From Kribbella albertanoniae (GTDB taxonomy: Bacteria; Actinomycetota; Actinomycetes; Propionibacteriales; Kribbellaceae): 50,142 nucleotides of DNA. The translations under genes were made by a program, and so were the position numbers. Each line of letters begins with the position of its first letter. The stretch's first letter is position 1. The DNA lies in assembly GCF_004348455.1 (NCBI RefSeq), contig NZ_SMKA01000027.1, positions 1 to 50,142 of the forward strand, written 5' to 3'. Positions 25,891 through 32,792 of this stretch are shown here, piece after piece. Below the pieces are notes generated by a model. It was not told the origin of the DNA and searched no databases. It saw only the letters and a list, made by a program, of their open reading frames with translations.

Positions 25891-26087
25891 AAAGCGTCCT
25901 CCAGAGGCGGGCCGCTGGGCGGTGCGGCCGAATCCCCCGATTTTCCGCACCACCCCGCCAAGTGCCAACCAATTCCTGACCCCCCAGTGCCACGGCACCA
26001 CCACGCCGCCGTACCGCTGATCACGGCCGCTCTGCATTGACAACAGGGCCGGGGCTTGAGTCAATGGATCGTTGGTAGACCATTGGA
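25891..26087. other. 197-bp divergent intergenic region
   Basis: Separates the leftward protease from the rightward gamma-glutamyl operon. The only clear signal is the TCAATG/CATTG inverted repeat at its right end, listed separately. Confidence 0.5.
26056..26087 (+). promoter_or_regulatory. Operator candidate of the gamma-glutamyl operon, site 1
   Basis: CAATGG (26062-26067) and CCATTG (26080-26085) are a perfect inverted repeat, and GGTAGACC (26074-26081) makes a GGT/ACC core as in FadR-type GntR operators. A TTGAGT (26056-26061) could be the -35. The same AGACCATTG block occurs at site 2 (31024-31057) before the permease gene. Confidence 0.55.
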
Positions 26088-27455
26088 GTGAGGAGCGCTG
26101 TGAGCGGTCAGCTGGGTGTGCAGGAGCTTCGGGATCTGGTGGCCAAGGGGGAGGTCGACACCGTTCTGGTGGCGATCACGGATATGCAGGGGCGGTTGCA
26201 GGGGAAGCGGTGTGGGGGGCGGTACTTCGTGGAGGAGGTGCTGCGGCACGGGACCGAGGGGTGCAACTACCTGCTGGCGGTTGATGTCGACATGAACACT
26301 GTCGACGGGTACGCGATGTCTTCGTGGGCCAGTGGGTACGGCGATCTGGTGATGGCGCCGGATCTGGACACACTCAGGCTGGTGCCGTGGTTGGAGGGGA
26401 CGGCCATGGTGCTGTGTGATGTGCAGTGGCTGGACGGTACGCCGGTTGTGGCCTCCCCGAGGCAGGTGCTCAGGAAGCAGTTGGAGCGGTTGGCGGCGCG
26501 GGGGATGGAGGCGTATGTCGGGACGGAGCTGGAGTTCATCGTCTTCGACGACACGTTCGAGGCGGCGTGGGACAAGCGCTACCAGGGCCTGACGCCGGGG
26601 AACCAGTACAACGTCGACTACTCACTCCTCGGTACGGCGCGCGTCGAGCCACTGCTCCGCGCGATCCGGAACGGGATGACCGGGGCCGGTCTGTACGTCG
26701 AGTCGGCGAAGGGGGAATGCAATCTCGGGCAGCACGAGATCGCGTTCCGGTACGACCAGGCCCTCAAGACGTGTGACAACCACTCGATCTACAAGACCGG
26801 GGCGAAGGAGATTGCCGCGCAGCACGGCAAGAGCCTGACGTTCATGGCCAAGTACGACGAGCGCGAGGGCAACTCGTGTCACATCCATCTGAGCTTCCGG
26901 TCGACCGACGGCGACGCCGTACTGGCGGGGGACCGCGAGAACGGGTTCTCCGAGGTGATGGAGCGCTTCATCGCCGGCCAACTCGCCTGCCTGCCGGAGT
27001 TCACGTATCTACTCGCGCCGAACATCAACTCCTACAAGCGATTCGTCGAAGGCAGCTTCGCGCCGACCGCGGTCGCGTGGGGACTCGACAACCGCACGTG
27101 CTCGTTGCGCGTGGTCGGGCATGGCGAATCGCTGAGGGTGGAGAACCGTCTGCCCGGCGGTGACGTGAACCCGTATCTCGCCGTGGCCGCGATCATCGCC
27201 GCCGGCCTGCACGGGATCGAGAACGAGCTGGAGCTCGAACCGATGCTGGAGGGCAACGCCTACGAGTCCGACAAGGACCACGTGCCGTCGACCCTCAGAG
27301 AGGCCGCGGCCCTGTTCACCGGTTCGCGGATCGCGCGCGAGGCGTTCGGTGACGAGATGGTCGACCACTACACGAACGCGGCCCGCGTCGAGCTCGATGC
27401 GTACGACGCCGCTGTCACCGACTGGGAGCGGATCCGTGGCTTCGAGCGCCTCTGA
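26088..27455 (+). CDS. Glutamine synthetase-family gamma-glutamyl-amine ligase
   Basis: 455 aa. A GlnA-like protein: N-terminal beta-grasp (VDTVLVAITDMQGRLQGKR), then the catalytic domain with GTELEFIVFDD, GECNLGQHEI, the His/Lys block EGNSCHIHLS and the Arg site RVVGHGESLRVENRLPGGD. The adenylylation-site and GSI-specific details are poorly matched, as in the polyamine/ethanolamine group (PuuA, GlnA3, GlnA4). Predicted reaction: Glu + amine + ATP to gamma-glutamyl-amine. GTG at 26088, or GTG 26100 with GAGGAG before it. The downstream genes supply hydrolysis and oxidation. Confidence 0.88.
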   Translation: MRSAVSGQLGVQELRDLVAKGEVDTVLVAITDMQGRLQGKRCGGRYFVEEVLRHGTEGCNYLLAVDVDMNTVDGYAMSSWASGYGDLVMAPDLDTLRLVPWLEGTAMVLCDVQWLDGTPVVASPRQVLRKQLERLAARGMEAYVGTELEFIVFDDTFEAAWDKRYQGLTPGNQYNVDYSLLGTARVEPLLRAIRNGMTGAGLYVESAKGECNLGQHEIAFRYDQALKTCDNHSIYKTGAKEIAAQHGKSLTFMAKYDEREGNSCHIHLSFRSTDGDAVLAGDRENGFSEVMERFIAGQLACLPEFTYLLAPNINSYKRFVEGSFAPTAVAWGLDNRTCSLRVVGHGESLRVENRLPGGDVNPYLAVAAIIAAGLHGIENELELEPMLEGNAYESDKDHVPSTLREAAALFTGSRIAREAFGDEMVDHYTNAARVELDAYDAAVTDWERIRGFERL

Positions 27456-28155
27456 CCGGCCGCGGATCGGCATCACGACGTACCTCGAACCGGCCAGTTG
27501 GGGGATCTGGAAGCGCGACGCGGCCCTGCTTCCGCGCGTCTACCTGGACGCGGTGGTCGCGGCCGGCGGCGTACCGCTCCTGCTGCCCCCGGTCGGGACC
27601 GACCCGAGCGTCCTCGACCTGCTCGATGGCCTGATCATCGCGGGCGGCTGCGACGTCGACCCGGGCGCCTACAACGCCGTACCGCATCCTGAAACGGCTG
27701 ATACCCGCCCCGGGCGCGACGACCACGAGTCCATCCTGATCCGTGCTGCCCTCGATGCTGAGTTGCCGCTGCTCGCGATCTGCCGCGGCCTGCAGATGCT
27801 CAACGTCACGCTCGGCGGCACGCTGCATCAGCACCTGCCCGAGATCGTCGCGAACGACGGGCATCGGCCGAGTCCCGCGGTCTTCGGGCGGACCGAGGTG
27901 AAGGTCGAGCCGGGTACGCTCACCGCGCAGATCCTCGGCGAGCACGCCGGCGGCGACTGCTATCACCATCAGGCGCTCGACGCCGTTGCGCCCACGCTGA
28001 AGGTCACCGCGCGGGCAGACGACGGGACGGTCGAGGCCGCCGAGGTGGACGGCCACGATTTCGCGCTCGGCGTGCAGTGGCATCCGGAGGAGAACCCCGA
28101 GGATCTGCGCTTGTTCATCGCGCTGATCGACGCATCCAGGAGACACCAGTCATGA
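27436..28155 (+). CDS. Class I amidotransferase-type gamma-glutamyl hydrolase (PuuD-like)
   Basis: 239 aa. A peptidase C26 / GATase-1 fold: the nucleophile Cys is in LAICRGLQMLN (about residue 117), and the His-Glu pair is in QWHPEENPED (about 213). The family hydrolyses gamma-glutamyl-gamma-aminobutyrate or similar gamma-glutamyl products. The GTG start at 27436, with GGGAG eight bases upstream, overlaps the synthetase gene by 20 bp. The stop overlaps the aldehyde dehydrogenase start by ATGA. It is the release step of a gamma-glutamylation route. Confidence 0.88.
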   Translation: MASSASDRPRIGITTYLEPASWGIWKRDAALLPRVYLDAVVAAGGVPLLLPPVGTDPSVLDLLDGLIIAGGCDVDPGAYNAVPHPETADTRPGRDDHESILIRAALDAELPLLAICRGLQMLNVTLGGTLHQHLPEIVANDGHRPSPAVFGRTEVKVEPGTLTAQILGEHAGGDCYHHQALDAVAPTLKVTARADDGTVEAAEVDGHDFALGVQWHPEENPEDLRLFIALIDASRRHQS

Positions 28156-29486
28156 CGTACGACGTGATCAACCCGGCCACGGAGAAGGTCGTCCGCACGA
28201 TCGAGCTCGCGACCGTCGAGCAGACCGACGCGGCGATCGCCAAGGCTCTTAAGGCCTTCGGGACCTGGCGGAACGTCACTCCGGCCGACCGCGGGCGGCT
28301 GCTCAGAAGGTTCGCCGACGCGGTCGACGGCGACCTCGAACACCTTGCAGCGCTGGAGGTTGAGAACGCCGGTCACACCATCGGCAACGCGCGCTGGGAG
28401 GCCGGCAACGTCCGCGACGTGCTCACCTACTACTCGGCCGCCCCGGAACGCCTGTTCGGCAAGCAGATTCCTGTTGCCGGCGGCATCGATGTCACCTTCC
28501 AGGAACCGCTCGGCGTCGTCGGCGTGATCGTCCCGTGGAACTTCCCGATGCCGATCGCCGGCTGGGGTTTCGCCCCGGCCCTTGCCGCAGGCAACACAGT
28601 CGTCCTCAAACCGGCCGAGCTCACCCCCCTGACCGCGATCCGCCTCGGTGAACTCGCGCTGGAAGCCGGCCTGCCGCCAGGCGTGCTGGAGATCATCCCC
28701 GGTGCCGGCACGGTCGTCGGGCAACGGTTCGTGACGCATCCCGCCGTACGGAAGGTCGTCTTCACCGGGTCGACCAAGGTCGGCAAGCAGATCATGGCCG
28801 GCTGCGCGGACCAGGTGAAGCGGGTGACGCTCGAGCTGGGCGGCAAGTCCGCCAACATCGTGTTCGCCGACGCGGATCTCGAGAAGGCCGCGGCCCAGGC
28901 GCCGTACGGCGTCTTCGACAACGCTGGCCAGGACTGCTGTGCCCGCTCGCGAATCCTGGTGGAGCGCTCGGTCCACGACCGCTTCCTCGAGCTGCTGGAG
29001 CCCGCGGTGAAGGCGTTCAAGGTCGGCGACCCGGCCGATCCGGCCACCGAGATGGGCCCCCTCATCTCGCGGCAACAGCACGACCGCGTCACGTCGTACG
29101 TCGAGAATCCGCTCTTCCAGGGCACTGCGCCGGAAGGCCCCGGCTACTGGTTCCCGCCGACCGTACTCGGCCATGTCGTACCCGACGAGATCTTCGGCCC
29201 AGTCGTCAGCGTGGTGCCGTTCGACGACGAGGCCGATGCGTTGAAGCAGGCGAACGACTCCGAGTACGGCCTGTCCGGCTCGATCTGGACCCGCGACGTC
29301 GGCCGCGCTCTCCGGGTCAGCCGGGGCGTCGAGGCCGGCAACCTGTCGGTCAACTCGCATTCGTCGGTGCGGTACTCGACACCGTTCGGCGGCTACAAGC
29401 AGTCCGGGCTCGGCCGCGAGCTCGGTCCGGACGCGCTGGCCGCGTTCACCGAAACCAAGAACATCTTCATCAGCACGGAGGACTGA
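28152..29486 (+). CDS. NAD(P)-dependent aldehyde dehydrogenase
   Basis: 444 aa. Starts with MTYDVINPATEKVVRTI. Oxyanion Asn is in VPWNFPMPI, the general-base Glu in LELGGKSANIV and the catalytic Cys in NAGQDCCARSRI. It is somewhat shorter than the usual 470-490 residues because a loop before GPGYWFPPTVL is compact; the motifs are intact. Predicted substrate is a gamma-glutamyl aldehyde made from the synthetase product. ATG start overlaps the previous stop (ATGA), and the stop is directly followed by the SDR ATG. Operon member. Confidence 0.92.
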   Translation: MTYDVINPATEKVVRTIELATVEQTDAAIAKALKAFGTWRNVTPADRGRLLRRFADAVDGDLEHLAALEVENAGHTIGNARWEAGNVRDVLTYYSAAPERLFGKQIPVAGGIDVTFQEPLGVVGVIVPWNFPMPIAGWGFAPALAAGNTVVLKPAELTPLTAIRLGELALEAGLPPGVLEIIPGAGTVVGQRFVTHPAVRKVVFTGSTKVGKQIMAGCADQVKRVTLELGGKSANIVFADADLEKAAAQAPYGVFDNAGQDCCARSRILVERSVHDRFLELLEPAVKAFKVGDPADPATEMGPLISRQQHDRVTSYVENPLFQGTAPEGPGYWFPPTVLGHVVPDEIFGPVVSVVPFDDEADALKQANDSEYGLSGSIWTRDVGRALRVSRGVEAGNLSVNSHSSVRYSTPFGGYKQSGLGRELGPDALAAFTETKNIFISTED

Positions 29487-30266
29487 ATGACTGACGTCAA
29501 GGCGAGCCGCCTCGAGGGGCGCGTCGCGGTGGTGACCGGCGGTGCGAGCGGGATCGGTCTGGCGACAGTACGCCGGTTCGCGGCGGAAGGCGCCAAGGTC
29601 GTGATCGGTGATGTCGACCCGGCCGCCGGGAAGGTCGCCGCGGACGAGGTCGGTGGGCTGTTCGTCGCCACCGATGTCACCGACCAGGCCGCGGTGGAGA
29701 ACCTGTTCCAGCAGGCCTTCGACACCTACGGCAGCGTCGACATCGCCTTCAACAACGCGGGGATTTCGCCGCCCGACGACAACTCGATCCTGGATACCGG
29801 GCTGGAGGCGTGGCGCCGGGTGCAGGAGGTCAACCTGACCTCGGTCTACCTGTGCTGCAAGGCGGCGATCCCGTACATGCGGCGCCAGGGCAAGGGGTCC
29901 ATCATCAACACCGCGTCGTTCGTCGCGGTGATGGGTGCGGCGACCTCGCAGATCTCGTACTCGGCCTCGAAGGGCGGCGTGCTCGCGATGAGCCGGGAGC
30001 TCGGTGTCGAGTTCGCCCGCGAGGGAATCCGGGTCAACGCGCTCTGTCCGGGGCCGGTGAACACGCCGCTGCTGACCGAGTTGTTCGCCAAGGACCCGGA
30101 GCGGGCGCAGCGGCGGTTGGTGCACGTCCCGATGGGGCGGTTCGGTGAGCCGGACGAGATCGCGGCCGCGGTCGCGTTCCTGGCCAGCGACGACTCCTCG
30201 TTCATCACCGCCAACACGTTCCTCGTCGACGGCGGCATCTCCGGCGCCTACGTGACACCGCTCTAG
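29487..30266 (+). CDS. Short-chain dehydrogenase/reductase
   Basis: 259 aa, classical SDR. The Rossmann loop is VVTGGASGIGLAT (about 13-25), the NNAG motif is FNNAGISPP near 88, and the catalytic Tyr-x-x-x-Lys is SYSASKGG near 155 after Ser in TASFVAV. It oxidises an alcohol or reduces a ketone with NAD(P). In a gamma-glutamylation operon an alcohol-to-aldehyde step would make sense if the starting amine is an amino alcohol. Adjacent to the aldehyde dehydrogenase without a gap. Confidence 0.92.
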   Translation: MTDVKASRLEGRVAVVTGGASGIGLATVRRFAAEGAKVVIGDVDPAAGKVAADEVGGLFVATDVTDQAAVENLFQQAFDTYGSVDIAFNNAGISPPDDNSILDTGLEAWRRVQEVNLTSVYLCCKAAIPYMRRQGKGSIINTASFVAVMGAATSQISYSASKGGVLAMSRELGVEFAREGIRVNALCPGPVNTPLLTELFAKDPERAQRRLVHVPMGRFGEPDEIAAAVAFLASDDSSFITANTFLVDGGISGAYVTPL

Positions 30267-30271
30267 GCTTC

Positions 30272-30281
30272 GACCATGGTC
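30272..30281. promoter_or_regulatory. GACCATGGTC palindrome over the regulator start
   Basis: A perfect 10-bp palindrome centred on the ATG (30276) of the FadR-type gene. It has the same GACCAT core as the two other candidate sites, so autoregulation is possible. Short palindromes arise by chance, so confidence is low. Confidence 0.3.
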
Positions 30282-30995
30282 ACGCCTGCAGACGACGCCG
30301 TGTTCCGGCCGGTCCGGACCGGGAACCCGTTCGAGGAAACGGTCGAACGGTTGCTGCAGGCAATCAAGCTGGGCGTGGTCCGGCCGGGCGACCGGCTGCC
30401 CGCCGAGCGGGACCTCGCCACCCGGCTGAACGTCAGCCGGGTCACGCTGCGGGAGGCGATCCACGCCCTCACCGAGGCCGGGTTCGTCGAATCCCGCCGC
30501 GGCCGGTACGGCGGTACGTTCGTGAACGCGCAGTTGCCGAAACCCCGCCGTACGCCGGCCAAACGGATCGCCCGCGAACTGGGCGACGGACTCGACGACG
30601 CCCTGATCCTGCGCGACGCCCTGGAGACCGGGGCCGCCGAAGCCGCCGCCGTACGGGCGTTGACGTCCGCCGAGGAAGACCATCTGCGGAAGTGCCTGGC
30701 CGACACCGCGGCCGCGAAACTCACCGACTACCGCCGCTTCGACTCCCGGCTGCATCTCGCGATCGCCGAGGTCACCGGCTCGGCCTCGCTGACGTCGGCG
30801 ACCGCCGATGTACGGATGCGGCTGAACGAACTGCTCGACGCAATCCCTTTGCTGGAACGCAATATCGAGCACTCCAACGACCAGCACGCCGCGATCGTCG
30901 ACGCCATTCTGGCCGGTGATCCGGAGCGGGCCCGGCAGGCGATGAAGGAACATCTCTCCGGCACCGCAACGCTTCTGCGTGCCTTTCTTGTCTGA
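30276..30995 (+). CDS. FadR-subfamily GntR transcriptional regulator
   Basis: 239 aa. The N-terminal GntR winged helix (about 15-85) reads RPGDRLPAERDLATRLNVSR, with the recognition helix VSRVTLREAIHAL. The C-terminal all-helical FCD domain (about 95-235) carries the conserved acidic/His positions (HLAIAEVTGS, HAAIVDAILAGD) that often bind a metal and a small carboxylate. It is probably the local repressor of the gamma-glutamyl operon, the permease and itself. The gene is 10 bp after the SDR gene. Confidence 0.88.
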   Translation: MVTPADDAVFRPVRTGNPFEETVERLLQAIKLGVVRPGDRLPAERDLATRLNVSRVTLREAIHALTEAGFVESRRGRYGGTFVNAQLPKPRRTPAKRIARELGDGLDDALILRDALETGAAEAAAVRALTSAEEDHLRKCLADTAAAKLTDYRRFDSRLHLAIAEVTGSASLTSATADVRMRLNELLDAIPLLERNIEHSNDQHAAIVDAILAGDPERARQAMKEHLSGTATLLRAFLV

Positions 30996-30999
30996 CTGC

Positions 31000-31057
31000 T
31001 TGACTCTGCCAAGTGAGCATGTCTCAATGTGTCAAAGGTCTGCCGGAAGACCATTGA
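31000..31057 (+). promoter_or_regulatory. Permease promoter with operator candidate, site 2
   Basis: TTGACT (31000-31005) and CTCAAT (31023-31028) are spaced by 17 bp. A perfect 6-bp inverted repeat TCAATG/CATTGA (31024-31029, 31052-31057) overlaps the -10 and encloses GGTCT/AGACC (31037-31041, 31048-31052). It shares AGACCATTG with site 1. Confidence 0.55.
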
Positions 31058-31067
31058 GGAGGCCCTC

Positions 31068-32600
31068 GTGAGCCAGGACAATGCCGAATCCGCCCCGATG
31101 ACCGATGACGAGCAGCGGCTGCATCAGCTCGGTTACGCGCAGGAACTCTCGCGGACGATGTCCGGGTTCTCGAACTTCGCGGTGTCGTTCACGATCATCT
31201 CGATCCTGTCCGGCTGCCTGACGCTGTACGGGTTCGGGATGAACACCGGCGGCCCGGCCATGATCGTCTGGGGCTGGCCGTTCGTCGGGCTGATGACGTT
31301 GTTCGTCGGACTGGCGATGGCCGAGGTCTGCTCGAGCTACCCGACCGCGGGTGGTCTGTACTACTGGGCGGCCAAGCTCGCGCCGTCCAACGGTGCGGCC
31401 TGGGCCTGGTTCACCGGCTGGTTCAACTTCCTCGGCCAGGTCGCAGTGACGGCGGGTATCGACTTCGGTGCCGCCTTCTTCCTGAACGCCTTCCTGGACC
31501 TGCAGTTCGGCTTCAGTGCGACACCCGGCCACACGATCCTGCTGTTCGGGATCATCCTGCTGGTGCACGCACTGCTGAACTCGCTGGGCGTGAAGCTGGT
31601 CGCCCGGCTGAACGACATCAGCGTCTGGTGGCACATCGTCGGCGTCCTGTTCATCGTCGGCGCGCTCGTGCTGCTGCCCGACAACCACCAGTCGGCCGGG
31701 TTCGTCTTCGGTCACTTCGTCAACAACACCGGTTGGGAATCGACCTTCTACGTCGGCATGCTCGGCCTGCTGCTCGCGCAGTACACCTTCACCGGGTACG
31801 ACGCTTCCGCGCACATGACCGAGGAGACGCACGACGCGGCGCGCTCGGGTCCGCGTGGCATCGTGATGTCGATCCTGGTCTCGCTGGGTGCGGGTTGGGT
31901 ACTGCTGATCGGCCTCACGTTCGCGATCCAGAGCTACGACGGCGCCCTTGAGAGCGGAACCGGCGTACCGCCTGCGCAGATCTTCATCGACGCGGTCGGC
32001 CTCACGATGGGCAAGGTCCTGCTGCTCGTGGTGATCGGTGCGCAGCTCTTCTGCGGGATGGCGTCGGTTACGGCCAACTCCCGGATGATCTACGCGTTCT
32101 CCCGCGACGGCGCGCTGCCCGGCTCGTCGTTCTGGCACAAGATCAACCCGAAGACCCGGACGCCAACCAACGCCATCTGGCTGGCCGCCGGCGGCGCCTT
32201 CGTCCTCGGCCTGCCGTACCTCTGGAACACCACCGCGTACACCGCCGTCACGTCGATCGCGGTCATCGGCCTCTACATCGCCTATGTCCTGCCGACCCTG
32301 CTCCGCCTCGCCCAAGGCAAGAACTTCAAACCCGGCCCCTGGTCGCTCGGCCGGTGGAGCCGCCCGATCGGCATCATCGCGATCATCTGGGTCGCCTTCA
32401 TCACCGTCCTGTTCATGCTCCCGCAGGTCAGCCCGGTCACCGGTAGCACTTTCAACTACACCCCGATCGCCGTCCTGGTCGTCCTCGGCTTCGCCTCGGC
32501 GTACTGGTTCCTCTCCGCCCGCCGCTGGTTCACCGGACCCAAGGTCCAGGGCTCCGAAGCCGAACTAGCCGCCATCGAACGCGACCTGGACGTCATCTGA
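31068..32600 (+). CDS. APC-superfamily amino acid/amine permease
   Basis: 510 aa with about 12 membrane helices. The N-terminus QELSRTMSGFSNFAVSFTII and the first helices with GPAMIVWGWP and AEVCSSYPTAGGLYYW are typical of the amino acid/choline/GABA permease group (BAT1/UGA4-like). It likely imports the amine used by the upstream synthetase. I chose GTG 31068, preceded by GAGGAGG; an ATG at 31098 is an alternative. It has its own promoter with the shared operator motif. Two hairpins follow the stop. Confidence 0.88.
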   Translation: MSQDNAESAPMTDDEQRLHQLGYAQELSRTMSGFSNFAVSFTIISILSGCLTLYGFGMNTGGPAMIVWGWPFVGLMTLFVGLAMAEVCSSYPTAGGLYYWAAKLAPSNGAAWAWFTGWFNFLGQVAVTAGIDFGAAFFLNAFLDLQFGFSATPGHTILLFGIILLVHALLNSLGVKLVARLNDISVWWHIVGVLFIVGALVLLPDNHQSAGFVFGHFVNNTGWESTFYVGMLGLLLAQYTFTGYDASAHMTEETHDAARSGPRGIVMSILVSLGAGWVLLIGLTFAIQSYDGALESGTGVPPAQIFIDAVGLTMGKVLLLVVIGAQLFCGMASVTANSRMIYAFSRDGALPGSSFWHKINPKTRTPTNAIWLAAGGAFVLGLPYLWNTTAYTAVTSIAVIGLYIAYVLPTLLRLAQGKNFKPGPWSLGRWSRPIGIIAIIWVAFITVLFMLPQVSPVTGSTFNYTPIAVLVVLGFASAYWFLSARRWFTGPKVQGSEAELAAIERDLDVI

Positions 32601-32607
32601 CTCCAGT

Positions 32608-32651
32608 CCTGAACGTTTCAGGTTTGCCGGGGCGCCATCTGGTGCCCCGGC
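32608..32651 (+). terminator. Double hairpin terminator after the permease
   Basis: CCTGAA/TTCAGG (32608-32622) is followed by a strong stem GCCGGGGC/GCCCCGGC (32626-32633, 32644-32651), extended inside to about 11 bp. Typical of GC-rich intrinsic or Rho-assisted terminators in actinobacteria. Confidence 0.65.
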
Positions 32652-32726
32652 ACGATCGTGCCGTGCTGACCGCTCTGAGACGGCAGGATCCGGTGACAGG
32701 ATGGTGTCGAGACGGTTTCCTCATGT

Positions 32727-32741
32727 GACACGTGCCGTGTC
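32727..32741. promoter_or_regulatory. GACACG/CGTGTC operator candidate before the LuxR-type gene
   Basis: GACACG-TGC-CGTGTC is a perfect inverted repeat in the leader of the regulator gene, just upstream of a TTTAAT hexamer (32759-32764) that could be the -10. It overlaps the -35 position. Autoregulation is possible. Confidence 0.4.
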
Positions 32742-32792
32742 GGGCGGTCTTTGCCTGTTTTAATCGGCACGGGTAATCCTTCGAGGAGTTGT

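Noticed and set aside
27349..27435. Longer N-terminus for the C26 hydrolase from an ATG at 27349
   Set aside because: The extra residues are Thr/Ser/Arg-rich and are only the synthetase gene read in another frame; the GTG at 27436 has a good ribosome site.
27969..30953. A 994-codon open frame on the minus strand
   Set aside because: It lies opposite intact aldehyde dehydrogenase, SDR and GntR genes and has no family resemblance. Long antisense frames are expected at this GC content.
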